Part shown: positions 25,237-33,032 of the stretch, piece by piece
Numbering within the stretch: position 1 is the stretch's first letter
Layout: every line of letters starts with the position of its first letter
From: DSWT01 sp035415725
GTDB lineage: Bacteria; Chloroflexota; Anaerolineae; B4-G1; SLSP01
DNA: 48,089 nucleotides
Assembly (NCBI GenBank): GCA_035415725.1
Contig: DAOOGN010000019.1
Coordinates: forward strand, 1-48,089
Direction of reading: 5' to 3'
The notes under the pieces: model-generated
Told to the model about the DNA's origin: nothing
The model's input: the letters and a program-made list of their open reading frames with translations, nothing else
Database searches by the model: none
Program-made: the position numbers and the translations under genes

Positions 25237-25316
25237 TACGTGAGAAAGGGAGCGTTGGAAAAGGTGATGTGGGGCTGGGTCCCCTGAAGGGTTGACCATA
25301 GCACACGGCACAAAAA

Positions 25317-25352
25317 GAGCGGGGTGGAGTGATCCACCCCGCTCTCTTTTTT
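25317..25352 (+). terminator. Rho-independent terminator after tRNA-Lys
   Basis: GAGCGGGGTGGA (25317-25328) and TCCACCCCGCTC (25333-25344) form a perfect 12-bp stem with a four-base loop, followed by TCTTTTTT. An A run on the other side (CAAAAA) suggests it may work in both directions. Confidence 0.92.
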
Positions 25353-25426
25353 CCCCTGTCTGTATTGTACCCCCTGGCGGAAGAGCATGGAGGGATTGTT
25401 AAGCTGTTGCGTTACCTGCTTTTTCG

Positions 25427-25460
25427 CCCCCTTCTCCCCCGCTAGCGGGGGAGAAGGGGG
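25427..25460. repeat. Perfect 34-bp palindrome
   Basis: CCCCCTTCTCCCCC is followed by GCTAGC and its exact complement GGGGGAGAAGGGGG. It falls between the tRNA terminator and the minus-strand defence operon, and is related in kind to the C/T-rich palindromic repeat inside the helicase gene at 29598-29645. Confidence 0.9.
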
Positions 25461-25555
25461 GTGGGGGATGAGAGGGTCATCACCTGCCGAGGGGGTAACC
25501 TGTTATGTGCTCTCCCCCAAGTCCCATTTGCCACCTGGCAAGGGTGGCTGAATAG

Positions 25556-25714
25556 TTACGGTTCTATGACCATAGCATACCACCCTTTGTCATTTTGGAG
25601 CCCCCATACACTATCCCAACGCTTGTGCGCGCTAACAAAATCTTCCATACGATCCTGGATTTGGGTACGGAAGACGGTTAAAGCTTGCGCCGGGGTAGAG
25701 AGTTCGAGTTGCAT
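25556..25714 (-). CDS. Small 52-aa protein downstream of the DUF262 fusion
   Basis: This short frame (52 aa, starting MQLELSTPAQALTVFRTQ, ending YAMVIEP) has AAAGGAG exactly six bases before its ATG at 25714. It begins 49 bp after the stop codon of the DUF262/AlbA_2 gene, on the same strand. It is amphipathic, with five aromatic residues in the second half (WDSVWGL, GWYAM). I recognise no family. The excellent ribosome binding site and the operon position suggest it is a real gene, perhaps a regulator or accessory subunit of the defence module. There is no homology evidence. Confidence 0.6.
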   Translation of the reverse strand: MQLELSTPAQALTVFRTQIQDRMEDFVSAHKRWDSVWGLQNDKGWYAMVIEP

Positions 25715-25763
25715 TGTTTTCTCCTTTCAAACAAATTGGCAATCAATACATGGATACCACCTA

Positions 25764-27872
25764 CTATTCCCAATTCATCTGGATATACCGATGGGCTTCT
25801 TCTGTGTCCAAAGCATGAGTGGTATTGCCATGACGGATGAAGAATTCTTTGCCTCTAGGACTGTCAACAAAGGCTGGCTCAGGAGAGTTTTCCACATCCA
25901 CCGCACAAATCCTTTCGCCATTAAGCTCTTCAAACCGGATCTTGAGCAAACGAGCAAATTCCAGCCCAATGTGCGCACCGATCAGGCTGGTCAACAACTG
26001 TTCAAATCCATCAAGTGATTTTTCTTTCACTAACTGCAGGTCGCGCCTCAATCCTACAATACCACCACTGTCATCAACCCCGATTATCAATGTACCGCCA
26101 GCCGAATTAAGAAAGGCAGCAATGGTTTTGAGAACTGAAAAGCGCAGTTCTGTGTTTTGCTTGCCTTGAACAACATCCCACTGCAGGGTGCTCTTAAATT
26201 CAAGCGTTGCACTCTCACCGAGTTTGATCAATTCAGCGATAGGTCGCTCGTGCATGACTACCGGCTCTGTAACCAAGGTACTCATATACCCATTGATTTT
26301 ACGAGCGATGAGTTCGCGGCGCGCCTGCAGAAAGTCGGAATATCTATGTACCTTCCATAGATCTGGCTGCATCGGGATGAACTGCTTGGATAACGCACCC
26401 GGATACTTGTCTTCTACTTGGGGAAAATACTCTTCCGGGCATGTATTGTACAATTCAAGGGGCAGGTCGGCAGTCAAAAAAGCACGGTTGGCGATTTCAT
26501 TCACTGACTTGCGATGCAGATGGTTATCCGCATCAAAATTACGTTGGTATAGAATGTCTGCAGGAAAGACGTGGTGGCTGTACAATCGATAGGTCTTGCC
26601 ATGTGTTACTCCTAACGGTACTCCATTGAACCAGTCCACCGCACCTTGTGTTTTGGCAATGACATAGGTCATACGATACAAGGGATGCTGCGTCCAACGG
26701 CCTTCCAAGTCACTTGCCTTGACCTCAATGCGACCGCGCTGATCTACAATTTGCTCACAGAGAATTTGCCACGGATTGTCATGCCGCACAACCAGGGAAA
26801 CATCCTGCTCAAGGCGCTGGTCAGTCTGTGCAGTATATCGAGACCACATCAAAGCGGCATAGAGCCAGTGAATGGCCTGGTTGAGCGACGCTTGATCAGG
26901 AAAACGCGCATCATGAAGAGAGAGATAAACGATAATTGGGACAAATGCATTCGTGGTATTCACGTCTTCAGTCGAGTGAATTTTAGCATGGCCCGGCAAC
27001 ATTGCAGTCAAGTAATCCAGCACCTGGGTCAATTGCCCCCATCCTTGCAAAAGTTCTTCTTTGAGTTGTTTGTGAATTTGTTCAAAGAGCGCTCGCTTGG
27101 TGACAACACCGGTCAGGGCGCGGGTCATAAAGGTCAGGTCAAAGTAGAAATTCCGAGTAGCCATGTCGGCTACCTTGACTTTCATTTCACGCCTGGCGTG
27201 AGGCCATTTGCCGGTGATGTGCGTCAGAGCCAGCTCTGCGTCGGTTAGTTTGGTCCCCTGGCTATTGACTCGGTCAAAGATGTCAATGGATTCGTCAATC
27301 GTCGCGTGCACTGGTACAGTCTGCACAGGCACATCCATCTCGCGTATTTGTCTGAGCCTGTTTAAATTGTCGATATACCGTTGCGCATTGGCAAAAGCCT
27401 GAGCGTCGTCTGTTGCTTGCTGCTTGGCAATCTGAAACACATTGATCTCAGTACCAGCAAAACACTCAACCACACTTCTCCAGAGTGAGTTGCCTTGCAT
27501 CCGTGAAGCCTGATAATACTGAAAGTCACCATCGTCCAGGTTAAAATAAAGGTCACGCGGATCTGTAGTAATATCCTTGGACGTGTAATATGGTGGGACC
27601 TCGCCCGTGACTAACATATACAACGTGGTTAGGCGCTGCTGCCCATCGAGGATAATGTGAATGGCACCCAGTTTTTCAGGCAGAACATCCAGATTCTTTA
27701 GCTCGGGGGGATCATTAGTTTTCCAGAACAACAAGCTACCAATAGGATAGTTTTTCATCAAGGAGACGATCAACTGTTTTGCCTGATCGCGCGACCACAC
27801 ATATTCACGTTGAAATTCGGGCAATACCAGGTCATGAATGCGAATATCATCAACGAGTTGATTGATTTTCAT
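25764..27872 (-). CDS. DUF262 / HNH-like / AlbA_2 fusion protein
   Basis: The 702-aa protein joins three parts. The N-terminus (about 1-340) is DUF262, a ParB-like GmrS-type domain, with LPEFQREYVWS and the nucleotide-site motif LDGQQRLTTL (Asp-Gly-Gln-Gln-Arg at 76-80). The centre (about 395-535) matches the C-terminal part of many DUF262 proteins (DUF1524-like), with YSHHVFPADIL at 431-441, an HNH-type nuclease candidate, and NEIANRAFLT. The C-terminus (about 546-700) is an AlbA_2/Schlafen-type domain, with ESATLEFKSTLQW and GGTLIIGVDDSGGIVGL. Families of this kind (GmrSD) restrict modified phage DNA; AlbA_2 domains bind nucleic acid or act as RNase. GGAGG precedes the ATG. It is 47 bp downstream of the helicase gene. 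Confidence 0.85.
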   Translation of the reverse strand: MKINQLVDDIRIHDLVLPEFQREYVWSRDQAKQLIVSLMKNYPIGSLLFWKTNDPPELKNLDVLPEKLGAIHIILDGQQRLTTLYMLVTGEVPPYYTSKDITTDPRDLYFNLDDGDFQYYQASRMQGNSLWRSVVECFAGTEINVFQIAKQQATDDAQAFANAQRYIDNLNRLRQIREMDVPVQTVPVHATIDESIDIFDRVNSQGTKLTDAELALTHITGKWPHARREMKVKVADMATRNFYFDLTFMTRALTGVVTKRALFEQIHKQLKEELLQGWGQLTQVLDYLTAMLPGHAKIHSTEDVNTTNAFVPIIVYLSLHDARFPDQASLNQAIHWLYAALMWSRYTAQTDQRLEQDVSLVVRHDNPWQILCEQIVDQRGRIEVKASDLEGRWTQHPLYRMTYVIAKTQGAVDWFNGVPLGVTHGKTYRLYSHHVFPADILYQRNFDADNHLHRKSVNEIANRAFLTADLPLELYNTCPEEYFPQVEDKYPGALSKQFIPMQPDLWKVHRYSDFLQARRELIARKINGYMSTLVTEPVVMHERPIAELIKLGESATLEFKSTLQWDVVQGKQNTELRFSVLKTIAAFLNSAGGTLIIGVDDSGGIVGLRRDLQLVKEKSLDGFEQLLTSLIGAHIGLEFARLLKIRFEELNGERICAVDVENSPEPAFVDSPRGKEFFIRHGNTTHALDTEEAHRYIQMNWE

Positions 27873-27919
27873 AGTTTTATCCTCCGGTATCTACAAGGAT
27901 TAGAATGTCGCTTTATTGC

Positions 27920-30900
27920 CTATTCCACAAATCCTTCACTACAAACGATGTAAGACAGTGCGTCGTTTTCCTCGCCGTGATCGCGCTCCTGGCGCAGGAG
28001 CGCATCCAGTCCGTGGACGTGATACAGTTGGGTCAAGGTCTCAAGGAGCGCCCGACCGGTCAGGCTTTCGCGGCGAATGCGGTTCAGGGCGGTGCGGATC
28101 GCTGGACGGGTGATGGGCTGCTGGAAAGCTGCATCCAAGATGGCGATCTGCTGACGCAGGTTGTCGTCACTTTCAGCATACAGGATGCGCAGCTCGGCCA
28201 GGACATAGCGTTGCGCTTTGGTCAACGCTAGTGTGTGTTGTTGTTCTGATTGCCGGGATTCGTTTTCGTGATCGAAGTCACGCTTGACCTGCATGACGGT
28301 GGCGTTGTGACCGGTGGGCAAGGGCGCGGCAGGGGTGTCCGGTGTGCATTTCATCAGGTTCAGAATGTGCGGCGCATCGCGCGTGAGGACGTCGCCGTGT
28401 TCATCCACCAGGTAGAGCTGACGGTAGCGTCCGGCGCGGCAGAAAACGACGGCGCCGTTGCGTCCGTTGGCATAGCCACAGCGGATGCCGTCCCGCAGTT
28501 CAGTGATGTGACGGTAAAGGTCGGGGTTGTCTTCGCGCAACTGGCGGACGATTTCGAGCGCTTCGTTCATATCCACAAACTGATCCACCTCATCTTCCTC
28601 AAAACGGCTGATGTCGCCGCGCGTGTAGATGGCGTAGAGGGCTTCTTCGTTGAGGCGCTCGTCAGGGGCGAGGATGGCCGCGTCTTCGCCGATGGTGTCA
28701 TGGATTTCCTGGATGCGCTGCGCCAGCCGTTCTTGTAATCCCAGGGTCCTCTCGAGTTCTCTCTCCGGCAGGAAGTTGTAGGCATAGATGGACTCGTGTG
28801 CGGAGCCGATGCGGTCAATGCGGCCAAAACGCTGGATAAGGCGCACCGGGTTCCAATGCAGGTCGTAGTTGATGACGTTGTCGCAGTCTTGCAGGTTGAG
28901 ACCTTCGGAGAGGACGTCGGTGGCGATCAAAGTGTCGATTTCGGACATTCCAGCAAGCGGGAGTTGGGGATTTGCTTTGGGCGCGAAACGGGCGACGATT
29001 TGAGCTTTGCTTTTGTCGCGGCTGTAGATGACGTCGATCTCGGTTCCAGCTTCCACGACAAGGTTGTCGTAGAGGTATTGGGCGGTATCGGCGTATTGGG
29101 TGAAGATGAGGACTTTGCCACAGTTAAGCGGTGCTTTAGTGAGCATCGTTTGCAATGTTTGGAGTTTGGCATCCCGTTCCGGGGTAATCGGCTTTACCAG
29201 GGCCAACATTTTGTGCAGGATGCCGATGTCGTTGAGGACATCGGCGCGCAGAGCGACCAGGTCGAAATCAGCAGGGAGGTACCGGCCACTGAGTACGGCC
29301 AGGGCGTCGAAAAGTGCCTGTTCTTCATCCTGATCCGATTCGTAGAGCAACTGTTGCGCTTCCTCACCGGCGGCGATGATACCTTGATCCAGCGCGGACA
29401 CAAAAAGCTCGTGAATGCGCAGGATGCGGCGCACGGTCTCACGAAAAGCGTGGACGCTGGATTCCAGGCGTTTGAAGAGCATGACGCGCAGCAGTCCGCG
29501 CAGGTTGGCCCCGGCGCGTTTGAGATCAGCGTAAGGTGGTTGTTCTTGTTTAGCCGGAATGACATAGTGCCACAGGCCGTAACGGGCGAAGGTCAGGGTC
29601 TCACCCTCACCCTGGCCCTCCCCCAAGAGGGGGGAGGGAAGTGTCAGGTAGCCGCGCAGTTCGTCGTAAAAGCCGCCGTAGGCAGCCTCGATGCTGTAGC
29701 TGATGGTTTCAAGTTCACGTTTGGGGAAGAATTGTTCCCGCCCGGCGACTTTGACGTAGGCCCGGCGTGTGCCGCTTTTGTAGGGGGCGAAGTTATCGGG
29801 ATCGACGCGCTGGTGGGTTTCTGCATCATAGCCGTACCAGCGGAGGATTTGGGTGCGCGTCCGGCGAATGAGCAAATGGGCGAGCAGTTCGGGCAGGCGT
29901 TTCTGGCCGTCCTCCACCGCTTTGAAATAGGTGCGCAAGTTCGGCGGGTCAATGGGCAGTTGGGTGAGGTCGGTGGGGTGGAAGAGCTTGAGTTGGTGGT
30001 AGATATCCCACACGGATTTGTTGCGCGGGGTGGCGGTGAGGAAGACGACGCGCCGCTCGCCGGTCGCCAGGTAGCTCTGCAAAACGCGGTAACGCTGGTT
30101 ATCGGTGTTGCGGAAGTTGTGGCTTTCATCCACCAGGACGAAATCCCGGTAGCGGTAACGCTCGTCGTGCAGCATCCATTCCGGGCCGTATTGATCATCT
30201 TCGCGCAGCATCCCCAAAGAGAGCACGCGCGCGTTGAGTTGGTAGACTTCGTTGTAGTATTCCCACATTTCGACCAGCGGCGCGGGGCAGATGATGAGGG
30301 TACGGGCGCGGTCGTGGCGCTCGAAGTGTTTGACGATGGCGGCGCCGATGTAGGATTTGCCCAGGCCGACGACGTCGGCGACGAAGCAGCCACCGTAACG
30401 TCGGATCATCTGGACGGCCTGGCGGACGGCGCGTTCCTGGAACTCGGTAAGAACTGCCGTGATGTCATCTTGCCACAGGAATTCGGTCGGATCGACGCCT
30501 TCCAGTTGGTCGCGGACCAGCTCGTAGAGGGTTTTCAAGTAGACTTCGTAGGGCGTCACCTGCGCCAACGGCCAGGATTGGCGCAGTTCTTGCATCAGGT
30601 GCGTCTCGAAGTCCTGCGCTTCGTCCCACAGGTCTTCGAACCAGTGGGTGAGCGCGGCGTGGTTGGCGTCGCCGAGGACTTTGACGTTGAGTTCAGTGTT
30701 GGCAGCGATGCCGGAGAGGGTGAAGTTACTGGAACCGACGATGGCCATGCCGCTGCCATAGGGACTGTTCGGGGGATAGTCGAAGATGTAGGCTTTGGCA
30801 TGCAGCCGTCCCTGGGTGTAGACGCGCACCTTGAGCCGCCCGGATTCGATCAACGCGACGAGCGTGTCTACCAACTGCGCGGCCTCGTCGGTTTGATCCA

Positions 30901-31231
30901 TGCGCGCGGCGGTCTGGCCGATGGACTGGGCGGTGGCGGCAGTGGCGGCTTCTATGGCGGCGCGCTTGGGATACTGGATAGCCTCGACGGCATTGTGCAC
31001 CTGTTCCAGACGGCGATAGCCCTCGGCGATCTGTTCGATAGTCTCGCGATTGGAGGTGTTGCCGATAAGCAGGCGCAGTTCACCGACGTTGTACAGTTGA
31101 TCGGCGACGGCTTCCAGGCCGGAAAGGAAGAAGTAGCCCACGGCGAATTTGGCGGCTTGCGCGCCGGGCAGCACGCGGCGGATGGCGTCTACCAGTTTGT
31201 CGGTACGGTTATCGATGATATCGTGGGGCAT
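27920..31231 (-). CDS. PLD-domain plus SNF2-type helicase
   Basis: The 1103-aa protein begins with a phospholipase D-like domain (about 10-200): one HxK motif, GRLHAKAYIF with His144 and Lys146, followed by VGSSNFT. It continues with an SF2 Snf2-like motor: Walker A VGLGKSY (288-294), DEAD-box variant DESH (368-371), motif III FLTATP, motif V TDVLSEGLNLQ and motif VI QRFGRIDRIG. The PLD part could cut nucleic acid; the motor would translocate on DNA. Such PLD-helicase fusions accompany methyltransferases in several defence loci. An in-frame block near residues 529-547 (LPSPLLGEGQGEGETLT) is translated from a dispersed palindromic repeat. AAAAGGAGG precedes the ATG. Confidence 0.92.
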   Translation of the reverse strand: MPHDIIDNRTDKLVDAIRRVLPGAQAAKFAVGYFFLSGLEAVADQLYNVGELRLLIGNTSNRETIEQIAEGYRRLEQVHNAVEAIQYPKRAAIEAATAATAQSIGQTAARMDQTDEAAQLVDTLVALIESGRLKVRVYTQGRLHAKAYIFDYPPNSPYGSGMAIVGSSNFTLSGIAANTELNVKVLGDANHAALTHWFEDLWDEAQDFETHLMQELRQSWPLAQVTPYEVYLKTLYELVRDQLEGVDPTEFLWQDDITAVLTEFQERAVRQAVQMIRRYGGCFVADVVGLGKSYIGAAIVKHFERHDRARTLIICPAPLVEMWEYYNEVYQLNARVLSLGMLREDDQYGPEWMLHDERYRYRDFVLVDESHNFRNTDNQRYRVLQSYLATGERRVVFLTATPRNKSVWDIYHQLKLFHPTDLTQLPIDPPNLRTYFKAVEDGQKRLPELLAHLLIRRTRTQILRWYGYDAETHQRVDPDNFAPYKSGTRRAYVKVAGREQFFPKRELETISYSIEAAYGGFYDELRGYLTLPSPLLGEGQGEGETLTFARYGLWHYVIPAKQEQPPYADLKRAGANLRGLLRVMLFKRLESSVHAFRETVRRILRIHELFVSALDQGIIAAGEEAQQLLYESDQDEEQALFDALAVLSGRYLPADFDLVALRADVLNDIGILHKMLALVKPITPERDAKLQTLQTMLTKAPLNCGKVLIFTQYADTAQYLYDNLVVEAGTEIDVIYSRDKSKAQIVARFAPKANPQLPLAGMSEIDTLIATDVLSEGLNLQDCDNVINYDLHWNPVRLIQRFGRIDRIGSAHESIYAYNFLPERELERTLGLQERLAQRIQEIHDTIGEDAAILAPDERLNEEALYAIYTRGDISRFEEDEVDQFVDMNEALEIVRQLREDNPDLYRHITELRDGIRCGYANGRNGAVVFCRAGRYRQLYLVDEHGDVLTRDAPHILNLMKCTPDTPAAPLPTGHNATVMQVKRDFDHENESRQSEQQHTLALTKAQRYVLAELRILYAESDDNLRQQIAILDAAFQQPITRPAIRTALNRIRRESLTGRALLETLTQLYHVHGLDALLRQERDHGEENDALSYIVCSEGFVE
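29598..29645. repeat. C/G-rich palindromic repeat inside the helicase gene
   Basis: This run (CCTCACCCTGGCCCTCCCCC and a mirrored AGAGGGGGGAGGG) is a dispersed-repeat type usually found between genes, yet here it keeps the helicase frame open and adds about 19 Leu/Pro/Gly/Glu-rich residues. Confidence 0.8.
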
Positions 31232-31254
31232 CGGGCCTCCTTTTGGATGTGGCT

Positions 31255-31282
31255 ATTGTGTCACACTATGCTATAATTTCAA
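31255..31282. promoter_or_regulatory. Overlapping divergent promoters, helicase and SDH operons
   Basis: On the plus strand TGCTATAAT (extended -10, TATAAT at 31272-31277) would drive the SDH-protease gene 37 bp downstream; no good -35 is seen. On the minus strand TTGAAA (31282-31277) and CACAAT (31260-31255), 16 bp apart, could drive the helicase gene. The two overlap, so binding of RNA polymerase in one direction would block the other. Confidence 0.45.
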
Positions 31283-31313
31283 TAAACAGTCCAGCATGTT
31301 AACGAGGTGCATC

Positions 31314-32324
31314 GTGTATCAGGAACGCATAGCCCTATATCGAGAAATCGAAGCCGCACGCGACAGCCGGTTGATCGTTTACGTCACCGGGGATCGACGC
31401 GGGTTGGAAACGCAAATTCACCCTGAAGTGCTTGATCTTTTCGCTGCGCATCTGGATACCTTTGGTACTGTTCCCAAGATTTCACTGTTTCTTTATACAC
31501 GCGGCGGTGATACGCTCGCGGCCTGGAGTGTCGCCAACCTTATTCAACAATATTGTGACGACTTCGAAGTCTTGATCCCGGCCAAAGCGCACAGTGCAGG
31601 GACATTGATCGCTATGGGCGCACAATCCATTATTATGACGCGACAGGCAACACTAGGCCCTTTTGATCCCAGTGTCACGACTCCGCTGAATCCGAACATT
31701 CCCGGTGCGCCGCCTCAGGCGAGAATGCCGGTCAGTGTGGAGGCCATCAACGGCTTCATTGAGTTGGCCCGGCAGACTGGTATTCAAGATGGAGCCGACT
31801 TGACGCGGGTTATTGAGATGTTAACAGCGCATGTTCACCCGCTGGTATTGGGACAAGTCTACCGCACACGTACGCAAATTCGTATGCTAGGAAAACGTTT
31901 ACTCGCGCGTCATCTAAGCGATGCGAACAAAATTGAAAGAATTCTTGACTTTCTATGTAGCGAATCAGGCAGTCACGACTATATGATTTACCACGGCGAA
32001 GCTCGGGAGTATTTAGGTCTGAATGTGAGTTTGCCGGATGAAAACCTGTACCAGAGCATGAAAAGCGTGTATAATAGTATTGCAAGGATGTTACAACTGG
32101 CTGAACCTTATGATCCGGCGGTGTTTCTAGGCCAGCAAGAGCAAGCCCATTACAGTTTTACACGCGCGCTGGTAGAAAGTGCAACCGGCGGAAGTCATCA
32201 ATTCCTAAGTGAAGGTATGTTAGCCAAGCGTCAGCTTGTGAATGAACAAAACGGCATCATTCAGGATTTGGTGCAAGATAATCGCACTTTCGAGGGGTGG
32301 AAATATGAGCCAGTTCAAGCCTGA
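31314..32324 (+). CDS. SDH-type ClpP-fold serine protease
   Basis: The 336-aa protein belongs to the SDH_sah serine dehydrogenase proteinase group (ClpP/crotonase fold). It has SRLIVYVTGDRRG, LFLYTRGGDTLA with the oxyanion glycines, AHSAGTLIAMGA with the catalytic serine, and TLGPFDPS. No transmembrane segment is present, unlike many relatives that are membrane anchored. Function is not well known; related proteins have been proposed as proteases. I take the GTG at 31314, six bases after GAGG; an ATG at 31296 lacks a site. It is transcribed away from the helicase and overlaps the next gene by 20 bp, so this is a three-gene operon. Confidence 0.8.
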   Translation: MYQERIALYREIEAARDSRLIVYVTGDRRGLETQIHPEVLDLFAAHLDTFGTVPKISLFLYTRGGDTLAAWSVANLIQQYCDDFEVLIPAKAHSAGTLIAMGAQSIIMTRQATLGPFDPSVTTPLNPNIPGAPPQARMPVSVEAINGFIELARQTGIQDGADLTRVIEMLTAHVHPLVLGQVYRTRTQIRMLGKRLLARHLSDANKIERILDFLCSESGSHDYMIYHGEAREYLGLNVSLPDENLYQSMKSVYNSIARMLQLAEPYDPAVFLGQQEQAHYSFTRALVESATGGSHQFLSEGMLAKRQLVNEQNGIIQDLVQDNRTFEGWKYEPVQA

Positions 32325-32586
32325 ATGCGGTTCGGGACACAATATCGTCTATCTTAACCATACACACTCCGGTATGACGTGGGGCGCGATGGAGTCTTCC
32401 GCTGCGCCTCTCAGCCAGCCGGGGAATATGTACTGGATACAAGAGCAATATCCTGCCGGCAAGCTGCTCAAGCCTGTTCCTCCACAACCACGACTGCGCG
32501 CGGCTGAAAATGAGGCGTTCCAGGCCAGCCTCGAGCGCAGTCTCCGCGAACACGCCGACGTATGGGCCGAGTTGGCAGAACGCTAA
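32305..32586 (+). CDS. Small 93-aa protein, possible antitoxin
   Basis: The 93-aa protein starts at the ATG at 32305 with GAGGGG just upstream. Its first half is Gly/Ser/Asn/Trp-rich and probably disordered (SGHNIVYLNHTHSGMTWGAM). The last 30 residues form one charged helix (ENEAFQASLERSLREHADVW). I recognise no family. It overlaps the protease gene by 20 bp and the Doc/Fic gene by 25 bp. In Phd-Doc pairs the antitoxin precedes the toxin, and a helical C-terminal tail wraps it, so an antitoxin role is plausible but not shown. Confidence 0.6.
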   Translation: MSQFKPECGSGHNIVYLNHTHSGMTWGAMESSAAPLSQPGNMYWIQEQYPAGKLLKPVPPQPRLRAAENEAFQASLERSLREHADVWAELAER

Positions 32587-32969
32587 CCCTGGCGCAAATT
32601 GTTGAGATCAACCGCCGAATGTTGGATACATTTGGCGGTTTCCTTGTCGAAGCGAATAGCGATTTAGCCAATCCCGGCCCGTTACGGTATATACTCGAGG
32701 CCATCCAGGCTCCCATATTTGGGCAGGACCTCTATCCCACACATATCGAAAAAGCGGCTGCCCTGGCCTGGTACATCATCACGCATCACGTCTTCCACGA
32801 TGGCAACAAACGCACCGCGATGGAAACCTGTCGCCTGTTCCTTGATCTCAACGGCTACACCATGACTATAGATCAACATGTGGCACAGGTTGCCGTAGAT
32901 ATTGCTACAAAAGAGATGACCTTTGAAGCTTTCGTTTGTTGGCTACAAGCGCGTACAGCCCCCAGTTAG
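32562..32969 (+). CDS. Doc/Fic family protein
   Basis: The 135-aa protein has the Fic core HVFHDGNKRTA (His76-x-Phe-x-Asp-Gly-Asn-Lys-Arg84), near the consensus HxFxx(G/A)N(G/K)R, with the helices around it. The Asn-Lys-Arg form and short length match Doc-type enzymes, which phosphorylate elongation factor Tu and stop growth, rather than AMPylating Fic enzymes, but substrate cannot be deduced. No inhibitory (S/T)xxxE(G/N) helix is seen within the protein. An upstream 93-aa protein may supply inhibition. It is the last gene of the operon and ends before a hairpin shared with the convergent methyltransferase gene. Confidence 0.88.
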   Translation: MGRVGRTLTLAQIVEINRRMLDTFGGFLVEANSDLANPGPLRYILEAIQAPIFGQDLYPTHIEKAAALAWYIITHHVFHDGNKRTAMETCRLFLDLNGYTMTIDQHVAQVAVDIATKEMTFEAFVCWLQARTAPS

Positions 32970-32978
32970 GTCAAATTT

Positions 32979-33032
32979 AACGCAAAGTCGCCAAGGCGCA
33001 AAGTTTTTTCTCTTTCTTTGCGCCTCTGCGTT
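32979..33032. terminator. Hairpin between convergent Doc and methyltransferase genes
   Basis: GGCGCAAAG (32995-33003) and CTTTGCGCC (33016-33024) form a stem with a T-rich loop, and AACGCA (32979-32984) pairs with TGCGTT (33027-33032) outside it. It lies between two convergent genes (the second ends at 33031) and may end both transcripts. The text matches a common dispersed repeat. Confidence 0.6.

Noticed and set aside
28796..31276. An 826-codon open frame on the plus strand, opposite the PLD-SNF2 helicase
   Set aside because: It lies antisense to the well supported helicase, has no Shine-Dalgarno site, domain or plausible composition, and is an expected by-product of GC-rich third-position codon bias.
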